A stretch of DNA of 64,000 bases, from contig JAQFWX010000001.1 in assembly GCA_027605045.1 (NCBI GenBank), positions 496,001 through 560,000 of the forward strand, written 5' to 3'. Positions 35,651 to 44,128 of the stretch are shown piece by piece. The stretch is from Phallus indusiatus (Eukaryota; Basidiomycota; Agaricomycetes; Phallales; Phallaceae). The position numbers were made by a program, and so were the translations under genes. The notes beneath the pieces are model-generated. The model ran no database searches. It saw nothing but the letters and a program-made list of their open reading frames with translations, and had not been told where the DNA came from. Position 1 is the stretch's first letter, and each line of letters opens with the position of its first letter.

Positions 35651-35820
35651 TCAGTGAGGCCCACCAAATTGTTGGGCACTTCGGACGTTACAAAACGTCT
35701 CAGTACGTTAGACAAGCGTACTGGTGGAAATCGATGATTGAAGACATCGATACGTTCTGCAGATCCTGCGGAACGTGCCAGACCAATAAAGGGAGAATAA
35801 TCACCCCAGTGGTCTGTTAA
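35610..35820 (+). pseudogene. Gypsy integrase zinc-binding domain (displaced frame)
   Basis: In the frame next to the main ORF the HHCC zinc finger of the integrase can be read: H at HNAFYKGRR and SEAHQIVGHFG, then YWWKSMIEDIDTFCRSCGTCQTNKG with the CxxC pair. The frame starts making sense right after CCCC at 35605-35608. It ends in TAA at 35818-35820, while sense moves on at CCCC 35804-35807 to the integrase core frame. The piece is thus one segment of a pol protein broken at both ends by one-base losses in C runs. Confidence 0.78.
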
Positions 35821-37004
35821 AACAACTCCCGATTCCCAATAGACCTTGGGAATCGATTGGAATGGACTTCGTCGGTCCACTACCCGTTTCAAACGGCCAC
35901 GACTTCCTATTCGTCGTGATTGACAGACTGACCTCTATGGTTCGTCTGATGCCAACCACCACCAAGCTGACCGCCAAGGGCACAGCCTGGTTATACCTCA
36001 GTGAAGTCGTAAGACTCCACGGTGTCCCTGACTCAATCGTGAGTGACAGGGATGCACGATTCACTGCCAAGTTCTGGCAGGAACTGCAACGCCTAATGGG
36101 GACACGATTGCTCATGTCCACGGCGTTCCATCCGCAAACGGATGGATCTACCGAGCGAGCCAATCGCTCGATTGGCCAAATACTTCGTTCCGTGATACAG
36201 AACGATCAAAAAGATTGGGCCGAAAGGATCCCAATGGTGGAGTTTGCTATTAATAGCAGCACCAGCGAAACCACTGGTTTCGCGCCGTTTGAACTCAATT
36301 ACGGCTATCTTCCCAGTTTGGGAAGGAAAATTGAGACGAACACCAAATTCAAAGGTGTTCAACACTTTGCTCAACAGGCAAAGTGGAATCTCATGATAGC
36401 GCATGACGCTATCATAGCCAGTCGCGTTAAACAGGCTCACTACGCGAACAACTCACGGCGCGATGCACCGGAGTATAAAGAGGGTGACCTCGTCTATCTG
36501 TCGACGAGGAACCTCAACCTCCCCAAGGGGAGAGTTAAGAAGTTGATCCCGCGTTATGTGGGACCATACAAAATATTGTCCGCTAAAGACAATATCACAG
36601 TGAAACTTGAGCTCTCTGAGGAGCTCAAGCAACGTCGCATAAATCCCGTATTTCACGTGGATTTGATTAAACCTCACATCGCTAATGACGACGAGAGGTT
36701 TCCACGCCGCGATACACTCACGGCGTATGATTTTGGACAGCCAGACGATGCTGAATGGCACGTCGAGGAACTCCTAGCTCATCGCTGGAGTGGAACTCGC
36801 GAGAAAGATCTCGAGTTCCTAGTCCAGTGGACCCTTGGGGATACCACTTGGGAACCTTACAGTAACTGTAAGGACTTGCAAGCTCTAGACGAGTACTTGC
36901 AATTACGAGGCGTAAACGAGCCTCGGCAGCTGCCACGACTATCCAATCACGGAGAGTCGCGGACCAGCAACAAGCGCCCAGATCCCACTCGGGGATCTGC
37001 TTGA
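35808..37004 (+). CDS. Gypsy integrase core and chromodomain
   Basis: Carries the DDE integrase core: MDFVGPLPVSNGHDFLFVVIDR (first Asp), VSDRDARFTAKFWQEL (second Asp) and HPQTDGSTERANRSIGQILR (Glu). A GPY/F-type module follows (VKKLIPRYVGPYKILS, NPVFHVDLIKPH). Near the end comes a chromodomain, WHVEELLAHRWSGTREKDLEFLVQWTLGDTTWEPYSNC, typical of chromoviruses; it steers insertion to particular chromatin. A short basic tail follows and the stop is at 37004. The first ATG of this frame is at 35862, but it is expected to be made as part of the gag-pol polyprotein rather than from its own start. Confidence 0.88.
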   Translation, partial: SGLLKQLPIPNRPWESIGMDFVGPLPVSNGHDFLFVVIDRLTSMVRLMPTTTKLTAKGTAWLYLSEVVRLHGVPDSIVSDRDARFTAKFWQELQRLMGTRLLMSTAFHPQTDGSTERANRSIGQILRSVIQNDQKDWAERIPMVEFAINSSTSETTGFAPFELNYGYLPSLGRKIETNTKFKGVQHFAQQAKWNLMIAHDAIIASRVKQAHYANNSRRDAPEYKEGDLVYLSTRNLNLPKGRVKKLIPRYVGPYKILSAKDNITVKLELSEELKQRRINPVFHVDLIKPHIANDDERFPRRDTLTAYDFGQPDDAEWHVEELLAHRWSGTREKDLEFLVQWTLGDTTWEPYSNCKDLQALDEYLQLRGVNEPRQLPRLSNHGESRTSNKRPDPTRGSA

Positions 37005-37089
37005 AGATCCCACCCACAGGGATCCACTGGCACTTCACTGCTACGCGGTGAGGTAATTTTCACTTGGGCGCTCCATGAGGCCGCCCAAG

Positions 37090-37096
37090 TATATAA
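37090..37096 (+). promoter_or_regulatory. Possible internal TATA box before the extra gypsy ORF
   Basis: TATATAA 41 bases before the ATG at 37137. It could serve a separate transcript for the downstream ORFs. This rests on position and motif only. Confidence 0.3.
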
Positions 37097-37136
37097 CCCA
37101 AAAGTCCGTTCACGGTCTTTTCTCCTCAACACCCCC

Positions 37137-38277
37137 ATGCCTGACAGCAAGGGAAAGCAACGCGAACGATCACGCTCGCGGTCGCCTACGCCGCAACCTG
37201 TTAGTAGGTTCAAAAAGCAGAGGCTCAACTGGCCCTGCAAAGGTCCGAATGGACCTTAGACGCGATGGACGGATGCATATCCGTCTATCATAACAATGAT
37301 AGTTGCACTGCGTGCAACGACTTTGCCAGTCACCTGGCAGGCCCCGCTGGCAGCGGGGCAATCATCCTTGACCATGATATGGTCAAGCAGGCCGTCTACA
37401 AGGCCTTTCCCTTCATAAGGAGGGAGTACTATCATCTAGACGAACGTCTAGAAGAAGCTGAAAAGGACGTCAAATCCTTGACAGACCACCTCGACGATGC
37501 GAATCGTCGTATCTGCGAGCTGAAAGCTCGCATTGCTGAACTTGAACGTTCAGCGTCGACGGCAGGCCCGTCGACTACCCCATCGACCTCCAAAAAGCGG
37601 TCGAGAGACCAGGCCGATAAAGCGCCTGAACCATCCCAGGCAGCCCCTTTGCCTGATATTTTCAACGACATGTCGTCTGACGACGACATGGAAGACATAG
37701 TCGATGATAACGACTATGATGACGACGCCTCCATCGCGTCGTCCACCAAACGCAAACCTCAGCGTACCTACGCTGATGCAACCAAGGCATCGGGCTCTCG
37801 CGATGCTGCCCCGGTTTCTCCAAGGAAACCCTCTGGTCCGTATCCACGGACCAAGCCAGGATGGGACTCCAACCGGGACCCATGGCCCTTCTTCGTCAAG
37901 GGCTTCGACCCCACTGTTAGTGGGGATCACTCTCTGGTGCCTGGCACCCCAATCCTACTGCATGGTATAACACCTGCAGCCTCGACGAACCATTGTTCGT
38001 CGAGATTGGAACCCGGGTTTGGACCGACCCCCCGGTGTTCACGTACCCCGATGACAGGGGGGTTCACATGCGTATTTCATACGCATGGACTCGCTGGCGC
38101 AGATCCATGAAGGAGCGTCGCCTGGCGAGAAAGACCGCCAAGCTTGAAGCTATGGAGGCTGCCGCCAACCGTCCATCGGTGGTGTCTATCTCGGGAGAAC
38201 TCATACACCCCGAGATCAAGTATTTAATCAATACTTGGAATGCGGACCCTAACCAGGTCCTCCTTACATCCGACTAA
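37137..38277 (+). pseudogene. Gypsy extra ORF 1, downstream of integrase (broken twice)
   Basis: Unrecognised protein encoded between integrase and 3' LTR. It opens at the ATG at 37137 with an arginine/serine-rich stretch (KGKQRERSRSRSPTPQP), then continues in a second frame after the A5 run at 37212-37216. A third frame follows after CCCC at 37947-37950, reaching TAA at 38275-38277. The middle part has a clear coiled coil (YHLDERLEEAEKDVKSLTDH and LDDANRRICELKARIAELER). A serine/threonine linker with a basic cluster (KKRSRD), a very acidic segment (MSSDDDMEDIVDDNDYDDD) and the sequence DPWPFFVKGF follow. There is no signal peptide or membrane segment, so it is not an envelope-type protein. 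Function unknown; a nucleic-acid- or chromatin-binding accessory role is a guess. Confidence 0.6.
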
Positions 38278-38891
38278 TGTCGGATGGATCATTAAACCCT
38301 CAAGATGTTGAGGTGTTCGCATGGCTCAAACGAGTCACACGTACTCGTGAAGTACGTGCCAAGTTCCTCGAGAAGGCGGCTGAGTGCCTCCTCGACCCCG
38401 CACTTACTGTGTGGGAAGAAGTTCTCGGTGGTAAGGGTAATTCCTCCACCCACCTGCCTTCCACGCTTATGGAAGGCTACACTCGTTCCTTCGAGTGCAA
38501 ATCCCCCTCCTCCATTACCATAGAGGAGGTGATTCGCTCCATGCATGCCAATGGAGCGACGACAAGACGCGTCACTGAGGTGATCGCGCCCCTTCTCCAA
38601 CGATACGCCAATGGAGAAGATGTCAATCGCATCGCGCATGACTATCGCGTGCGCCGTGGACTGGATCGTCCAACAAAAAAGGCGCGTACGACTCAGTCGT
38701 CCGCCCCCGCCGTCCATGCATCGGTTTCACCTGCCAGCATCGTGGCAGGCCAGCCTAACAAGGTCTACTCCCCGTCCGTCCCAATTCAGATGACGGACGA
38801 GGAATTGTTAAGGCCCCCTGAGGACCTTGACGCGCCGCATCCGAGTGCCTCGGAGAGCATGGAGATTGACTACAGCAATCCCTCTGACTGA
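38277..38891 (+). CDS. Gypsy extra ORF 2 (204 residues), function unknown
   Basis: Starts at the ATG at 38277, which shares one base with the TAA of extra ORF 1 (TAATG). It could therefore be made by coupled re-initiation, or be the end of the same protein displaced by one base. The N-terminal half is helical (DVEVFAWLKRVTRTREVRAK, FLEKAAECLLDPALTVWEEVL), followed by a second helical block (IEEVIRSMHANGATTRRVTE). Then come a basic patch (RVRRGLDRPTKKARTT) and a Ser/Pro-rich tail ending ESMEIDYSNPSD. No family recognised. Its protein-like composition and lack of stops argue that it is real and was recently maintained. Confidence 0.6.
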   Translation: MSDGSLNPQDVEVFAWLKRVTRTREVRAKFLEKAAECLLDPALTVWEEVLGGKGNSSTHLPSTLMEGYTRSFECKSPSSITIEEVIRSMHANGATTRRVTEVIAPLLQRYANGEDVNRIAHDYRVRRGLDRPTKKARTTQSSAPAVHASVSPASIVAGQPNKVYSPSVPIQMTDEELLRPPEDLDAPHPSASESMEIDYSNPSD

Positions 38892-38941
38892 TTACAGTCA
38901 GACGCCTCCTCTTCGCGATCCCATGACTTGGAGTCCAAGTC

Positions 38942-38953
38942 ACAAGGGGAGGA
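38942..38953 (+). other. Polypurine tract of the gypsy element
   Basis: ACAAGGGGAGGA directly before the 3' LTR, the expected primer for plus-strand DNA synthesis. Confidence 0.75.
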
Positions 38954-39272
38954 TGTAACGGATCCACCGTATGCGGTGGATTGAGTATATGCCACTTGGG
39001 CATATGCAGAGGGCTTCGCCTCTGCAGTAATTACTATTAGTACTTCTAATAATAGAGGCGCTTAACGCCTCTGGCTCGCCGTGACGCGGCGAGCCATTAT
39101 GTAATAACTGTACATTAGTAGTAGTTACGCGCGTGCTGATTCAGCACGCGCATTTTGTTTTTACACCATAATAATACAGCACCCTTGGTCTGTTATATTG
39201 GTGTGAGGACTACAGCGTGATAAAACTTGTGTACCGTACGCGGTACACTATAAAAAGTAACGAAGCGTTACA
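38954..39272 (+). repeat. 3' LTR of the gypsy element (319 bp)
   Basis: Identical to the 5' LTR except for one C missing from a CCC run (39019-39020, against 30147-30149). The missing base breaks one arm of a hairpin that is perfect in the 5' LTR. Confidence 0.9.
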
Positions 39273-39277
39273 GTTAG
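39273..39277 (+). repeat. Gypsy target-site duplication, right copy (GTTAG)
   Basis: Matches 30077-30081; with one copy removed, the LINE reading frame is continuous. Confidence 0.85.
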
Positions 39278-41127
39278 GTGAAAAGGTAGGATGTTTGCGT
39301 GCGCATCTAATATGTCAGTAGCCGTGGATCTCATTGCACCTGTAATTAGGATGGCTGCCTCTCTCTGTACTTTGGCCAGCTTTTTAATCATGCCCTTTGC
39401 CCCCATCGCTCCCGCTGTTCCTTTTGCTAGAAATATTTCCGCTGCGTACAACATTTTTGGTAGCGCTACCGTCAAAAAGTACCGTCTCATGTATCTCATT
39501 GCAACTCCCTTTGTTGGCTTGGCGAGGCGCCTGTATTGGCTGAGCCAGGTTATCCCTTTTTGCAGCGCATAGTTGGCATGAGTTTTGAATCTTAATTCCT
39601 CATCCAGCATGATGCCTAGGAATTTATGGTGAGTTTTTGGTTCTATCTGCATACCATTTATGTTGATTGCTGGTCGCGATCTAGGGATTGTCTTTTTTGG
39701 GTTGTCTGGGTCTGCTTCTCGCTTTCTTGAGAAGCCGACTAGGGCAAACTTGTCTATCGCGAAAGCGCAGTTGTGCGTGGTTCCCCAGCTACTGGCTCCA
39801 GTGGGTTTGTCCATCATCTCCTTCAGCTTTTCCACTGCTTCTTCTAACGTTTTGGCTCTTGCTAGTAGTGTTGTGTCGTCCGCAAAGATCACCACCTCCT
39901 CTTTTTTCTTGTCTTCTATAATGTCTGCTAGAGCTGCATTGTAGAACGCGAAGATTGGTCCGGATTCGGGCCGTCCTTGATCTAAACCTATCTTCAGTTC
40001 TCTTGGCTCAGATTTATAGTTGTCAAAGGTTAGAGTGGTTCTTCTTTCCCGTAGCACTTCACTGAACCAATCAGTATACTGCTTTGGCACTCCCCGCTTT
40101 CGCATGCTGTGTGTTAACCATTCCGGTAACACACTTGGAAAGGCTGCTTTGATGTCTAGGAATAGTGCTGCCACTTCATCCCCTGCCCGCCATGCATTCT
40201 TGATGAATGACACTGTATGGTGGATCGCGTCTGTTGTGGTTCGACCCGGCCTGCATCCAAATTGGGTTGGAGGTAATAATGCGTGTTTGTCAGCGTAGTA
40301 CAGTAAGTCTTCTGATACGCATGATGATAACACTTTACCAATAGTATCTAACAGTGCAATTGGTCGGTATGCGCCTGGGTTTGTATAGTCGGGTTTTCCT
40401 GGTTTTCTTATGACCACTATGGTAGAGTCTTTCCACTCTTGCGGAAAGTACTTTAACTTAAAGGTAGCGCGGAATAGTGGGCCGAGGATTGGGATGATAA
40501 GGTCTGCGGTTTTTATCAGCACTACATTGGGGATGCCATTCGCACCTGGCGCCTTATATGGTTTTAGTCGCTCAATGGCTCTCCTGATCTGTTCATTGTT
40601 TATTGGCTTGAACTTGAATGCTGCTGGTGGGTATTTGCACTGTTGTGGTGGTCTTGGGTAGGTTCTTGTGTGCGGGAAGAATGTGCCGAAAAAGAGGTCT
40701 GCCTTTTCTCCGTCCTGATCTACTTGTATCTGCTCGCCATTTTGATTGACGGCTTTTAGTGACAGAGTTTTGGAGTTAGCACCATCGGTTGGCTCGCCTG
40801 ATACATACTTGTGAGCTACCCATACTGTTTTTTCATCCATCTCTTTTAAGAAGCCTTCCCAGTGTGATTGTTTTGCCTCACGGATCATTTGAGCATACCG
40901 GTTTTGCTCTGCTCGGAGTTGGTTGTGTATTGGGTCCTCTGTATCATGTCGCCTTTTCCGACTTCTGTTTCTGAGGCTTCGCACATTCTTGTTTGCTACC
41001 GTCAACTCCTCATTCCACCATCGCTTAGAGAAGGAGGTGATGTGCGCTTTGGGTACTGTCTCCTTGACTGTGTCGCTTAAGGCTTTCATTAGTTTTGATA
41101 AGCGTTCGTTGAAGTCTTCTCTGTCTG
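39273..41127 (-). pseudogene. LINE ORF2, middle part: reverse transcriptase
   Basis: Carries the reverse transcriptase of the LINE: IRRAIERLKPYKAPGANGIPNVVL, WKDSTIVVIRKPGKPDYTNPGAYRPIALLDTIGKV (the PxxxYRPI block), FGCRPGRTTTDAI and AALFLDIKAAFPSV with the first catalytic Asp. GLDQGRPESGPIFAFYNAAL follows, then VVIFADDTTLLARA with the catalytic FADD (usually YADD or FADD in LINEs), and HHKFLGIMLDEELRF. The frame is cut at its 5' side by the solo LTR (41128) and at its 3' side by the gypsy element (39272). No stops or shifts lie inside, which indicates recent activity before disruption. Confidence 0.88.
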
Positions 41128-41523
41128 TGTTAGGGCTACTCAGCTCAAGCTAGAGGGAGGGGATCCTAAGAGAATATATTGGAAGGGAAACTAACTACTC
41201 ACCTAGAGGGAGGGGATCCTAAGAGAACAAGCTTAGGGACCCTCACTCTAGGTACAGCGACTATATACATAAAACGACGACGCGGCGTGCGGCCCTGACA
41301 CAGCTAAGTGCCAGACGCCCAAGCCGAACCTAAGCGATGTGATGTCACGGGCATCACGCCGGGTACGAGCGCGCGACGCGCGCGAGTAGAGAAAGTGAAA
41401 TAGAGACAGAACAAGGAAACGGAGAGTGAAAGTAAAATACGGAAATGATAAATAAAATAGAAAAGAAACGATGCCGATGATAATAAATAAGAAAATGAGA
41501 GACGGCGGTAGCGTACCCTGACA
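41128..41523. repeat. Solo LTR (396 bp) inside LINE ORF2
   Basis: Begins TGTTAGGG and ends CCCTGACA (TG..CA with inverted ends). It is flanked by GTCTG at 41123-41127 and 41524-41528. Inside, CTAGAGGGAGGGGATCCTAA occurs twice (about 41149 and 41205), followed by a TATATACATAAAA. The sequence bears no likeness to the 319/320-base LTR of the neighbouring gypsy element and lacks its hairpins. It is thus the remnant of a different LTR element after LTR-LTR recombination. Confidence 0.85.
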
Positions 41524-42393
41524 GTCTGCAACATGCTCTTCTTTATCTATTTGTTCTAGCCTGGGCTCGAGGTTTTCTGTAAAATCCTCCCAGTTTGTTT
41601 TCTTGAAGTTGAGGATTTCGCGGTCTTGTGATTTATCTACACTAACGGTTAGCTTGGTGATTATAGGAAAATGGTCAGTTTGAGGTGGTGTTTCCTCTTC
41701 TATAGCATTGCATAATACCAGATTTTGGGACAAGCCCCTTGTTGCGAATACGTTGTCTGGTCTGGTGCGGTTTCCAGTGGTCCATGATTTCAGAGTCGGT
41801 ATGTCCTGCGGCAGTAACATCTGTAAATCCAATTCATCAGTAATGTTAATAAGGACTTGTGCTTTCTCTAGGTTCTCCTTTGTGAACAGGTGTGCATTTC
41901 TTAATTCGTCCCACAAAGGGTGGTGCCAGTTAAAGTCTCCTACCCAGATTATGTGTAGGTTTGCTCCTTGCTTTTGCGCTTCCTGTTTGCTGATTTCCGC
42001 TGCTGTTTCCACTGCTGTGGAGTTCTCTCTGTCGCTGTATATGTTTATGATTAGTATCTCGCCTATGGCTGCTGTTACCTTTATTGCTACAATGTCTGGT
42101 GAGTCTATTTGTATCTGTTGCCATGCATTTAGCTTGGTGTTCACTAGAAGTATTGCTCGGGTTCTCTCTTCTCCGTCTCTGTTGTGGTTTGTCGGGTATA
42201 CTGTGGTCCATGCCCGGGTTGCTCTAGTTCTCTTGAGGTGATCTAGGTACGGCTCCTGGATTGCCATTATGTCAGTACTGTTTGGGCTTACCGTGTTTAT
42301 CATGCTTTGAGTTGCGGCCATTGACTTGTTTAGGTTTTGCTGTCTGATTGTGAGTATCTCCTGTGTGTTTGTGTTGCCATTTCTCCTATTCAT
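41524..42393 (-). pseudogene. LINE ORF2, 5' part: apurinic-type endonuclease
   Basis: N-terminal endonuclease domain of LINE ORF2, which nicks the target DNA. Visible motifs: QQNLNKSMAATQSM, IMAIQEPYLD (catalytic Glu), IINIYSDRE, WVGDFNWHHPLWDELRN (GDFN.H...W), SWTTGNRTRPDNVF and QTDHFPIITKL (the DH pair). The likely start is the ATG at 42391-42393, which overlaps the ORF1 stop as ATGAATAG. Upstream in-frame ATGs up to 42447 lie inside ORF1. The piece ends at the solo LTR, so the chain runs into non-LINE residues and terminates within the LTR. Confidence 0.86.
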
Positions 42394-44011
42394 CAGCCTC
42401 TTCATCGTCATCCCCACTTTCCTCATTTGCCTGTTTTCTGTGTGCAAAAACTTCTAAGGTGGTTTGGGTCAGCGCTGTTGTTTTTTGTTTACTTCTACTT
42501 CTCTGTACTGTGTTCCATCCTTCCTCTACTTCTCCTTCCTCTCTTTCGCTGTCTTCTCTCTCCTCTATAATCTGTCTCTCAGTTTCGCGGTCTTGGTTTG
42601 CACTCACCTCAAATCTTGGATCTTTTTCCCATGTCCATTCTTCACTTGTTGGGTAAAAGCGGTATGTGATCTCCTCATTTTTCTTTATCAGTTGTTCAAA
42701 CCGATTTCTGTAGGTTTCACATCCTGTATCCCATGCTGCGTGTCCGTTTTTGTTGCAGTTTGTGCATCTGAGTCCTTGTCTTCCTTTTTCGCAGTCTTCC
42801 CTCTTGTGTGGTCCCGTGCATTGTGGGCACTTCGGCGGTTCCTGGCTCTGTGGGCAGTTAGTCGCAATGTGTCCGTACCTTTGGCAGTGGAAACATCTTA
42901 TTGGTCCATTAGTCATTTTATTTCCTCTTACTCTTTTCCCTTGTATGACCATTCCATCCTTTATTGCCTTATTTGCAGATTCCGGGCTTTTGAAGCGCGC
43001 TATTAAGGTAGCTACTTCCTGGTTATCTCTTCGCTGGTTCACTGGTTTGATCCATGCTGTTGCTGTCAGGTGACCTTGCTTTATGCTTGATATATCCTCT
43101 ATGCATCGCCTTTCCCATTCACTGTCAGTTTCATGTCTTACCGATACAAAGTTGAGTTTCACCGCATAGCTTCTTTCTCGTAGTTGGGCTGCAGGACTAA
43201 ATGACTTACAGAAATCTACCTTTTCATTTCGTACTGTGTCCGCCACTGCAGTAGAGTTGAGTTCGAAAACCACCCCTCCCCTTTGCAGTTTCTTTGCGCT
43301 TATGATTTTGCACTCGCCCTCTCCACTAATCTTCGCTATTCTTACAGCTTCATTCGCCTTTGTGACCAGCTGCTCCTCTGTCAGTTTCATTAACATGTTG
43401 GGGTACTCACTATCTTGTTCTATTAGTACTTGTCTTCTCTTGATATCCACTGGGGATCCTCTTGCCCCTGTGGTCTTTCTTGTCGCTGCCACAGTTGCGT
43501 ACGTTTCTTCCTGTCTGGGTGCTAGGTTAGTATCCTTCATTTGCCTCACCGCTAGTTCTAACTCCTCTTTGGCCTCTATCAGCTGAATCACTGTAGGAGT
43601 CAGTTTTTCATCCAGTACGTCCCCTATAACTTCAGCTCTTGAGGAATCACATGACTCTCTTAAGAGTATTGCAATTGCTCTTGCTCCTTCCTGCAAGACT
43701 CTGAGGTTGGTTGCGGCTGAAAATAACATCAGTGCATAACTTAGATGGTCCAAGTCAGTACTCATTGTCTCCTCAATATATCCTGCTTCCGAGAGGTACT
43801 TTTTTGCTGATTCTTTATCAGTCAAATTTTGTTTTGCCTCAAGTAGGGTTTTCCATTTAGGCTTTACGAAGTTGTCAACCTGTGTCGCCAGTCTTGTCGA
43901 GCGCCTACCCGGGCTGTCGTCATCCCTTGTTGGGTTTACGATTGTCTTACCTCGTCTCTCCGTTACCGTAGAGTCTATCTTTGTTTTTTGTGTCGGGTTT
44001 TGGACCGACAT
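42386..44011 (-). CDS. LINE ORF1 (gag-like RNA-binding protein with zinc knuckles)
   Basis: 541-residue protein that should coat the LINE RNA. The N-terminal half is hydrophilic with predicted helices (KWKTLLEAKQNLTDKESAKK). A middle RNA-binding-like region (KISGEGECKIISAKKLQRGG and on) is followed by CCHC knuckles: CFHCQRYGHIATNCP, CPQCTGPHKREDC and CTNCNKNGHAAWDTGC. The tail is acidic and rich in Glu (EEREDSEREEGEVEE). It starts at 44011, 105 bases after the LINE 5' end, and is intact. ORF2 begins inside its last codons. Confidence 0.88.
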   Translation of the reverse strand: MSVQNPTQKTKIDSTVTERRGKTIVNPTRDDDSPGRRSTRLATQVDNFVKPKWKTLLEAKQNLTDKESAKKYLSEAGYIEETMSTDLDHLSYALMLFSAATNLRVLQEGARAIAILLRESCDSSRAEVIGDVLDEKLTPTVIQLIEAKEELELAVRQMKDTNLAPRQEETYATVAATRKTTGARGSPVDIKRRQVLIEQDSEYPNMLMKLTEEQLVTKANEAVRIAKISGEGECKIISAKKLQRGGVVFELNSTAVADTVRNEKVDFCKSFSPAAQLRERSYAVKLNFVSVRHETDSEWERRCIEDISSIKQGHLTATAWIKPVNQRRDNQEVATLIARFKSPESANKAIKDGMVIQGKRVRGNKMTNGPIRCFHCQRYGHIATNCPQSQEPPKCPQCTGPHKREDCEKGRQGLRCTNCNKNGHAAWDTGCETYRNRFEQLIKKNEEITYRFYPTSEEWTWEKDPRFEVSANQDRETERQIIEEREDSEREEGEVEEGWNTVQRSRSKQKTTALTQTTLEVFAHRKQANEESGDDDEEADE

Positions 44012-44116
44012 GTGGATGGAATAAATCTAACCAAATTTAAGTTGTTTAGATATAGATAAGAGGGTGATTAAGCGTAGAGAAGTTTTTAGTGGTGATGGTA
44101 ATAGCGTGAGAAGCTC

Positions 44117-44128
44117 CTGCGGGCGTGT
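44117..44128 (+). repeat. LINE target-site duplication, right copy
   Basis: CTGCGGGCGTGT, identical to 28665-28676. Confidence 0.8.

Larger units (their letters stand above)
30082..39272 (+). mobile_element. Ty3/gypsy chromovirus, hairpin-rich, recently inserted
   Basis: A 9,191-base LTR retrotransposon inserted in the LINE. Order: 5' LTR, gag, protease, reverse transcriptase, RNase H, integrase with chromodomain, two extra ORFs, polypurine tract, 3' LTR. It is flanked by the 5-bp duplication GTTAG. The LTRs differ by one missing C only, so the insertion is young. The order RT-RNase H-integrase with a chromodomain places it in the chromovirus branch of Ty3/gypsy (Metaviridae). The element has at least six one-base frame breaks, mostly at C or A runs. 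It also has a very high density of short perfect inverted repeats throughout; both points are discussed under findings. Confidence 0.9.
28677..44116 (-). mobile_element. Full-length non-LTR retrotransposon (Tad1/I-like LINE) with two nested insertions
   Basis: Read from 44116 (5') to 28677 (3'). It has a 105-base leader, ORF1 with zinc knuckles, and ORF2 with apurinic-type endonuclease, reverse transcriptase, RNase H and a C-terminal zinc finger. A short 3' untranslated region follows, ending in a (CA)n tail (seen as GT repeats at 28672-28692). It is flanked by a 12-bp target duplication (28665-28676 and 44117-44128). ORF2 is split by the gypsy element (30082-39272) and by a solo LTR (41128-41523). 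Subtracting these and their duplications leaves about 5.8 kb. At each insertion the LINE frame resumes without loss across the duplicated 5 bases. The LINE was therefore apparently intact before it was hit. Confidence 0.87.

Noticed and set aside
41248..42447. 399-codon reading of the LINE endonuclease ending in a hydrophobic tail
   Set aside because: The residues beyond about 41523 are translation of the solo LTR, not of the LINE; the hydrophobic run is not a membrane domain.
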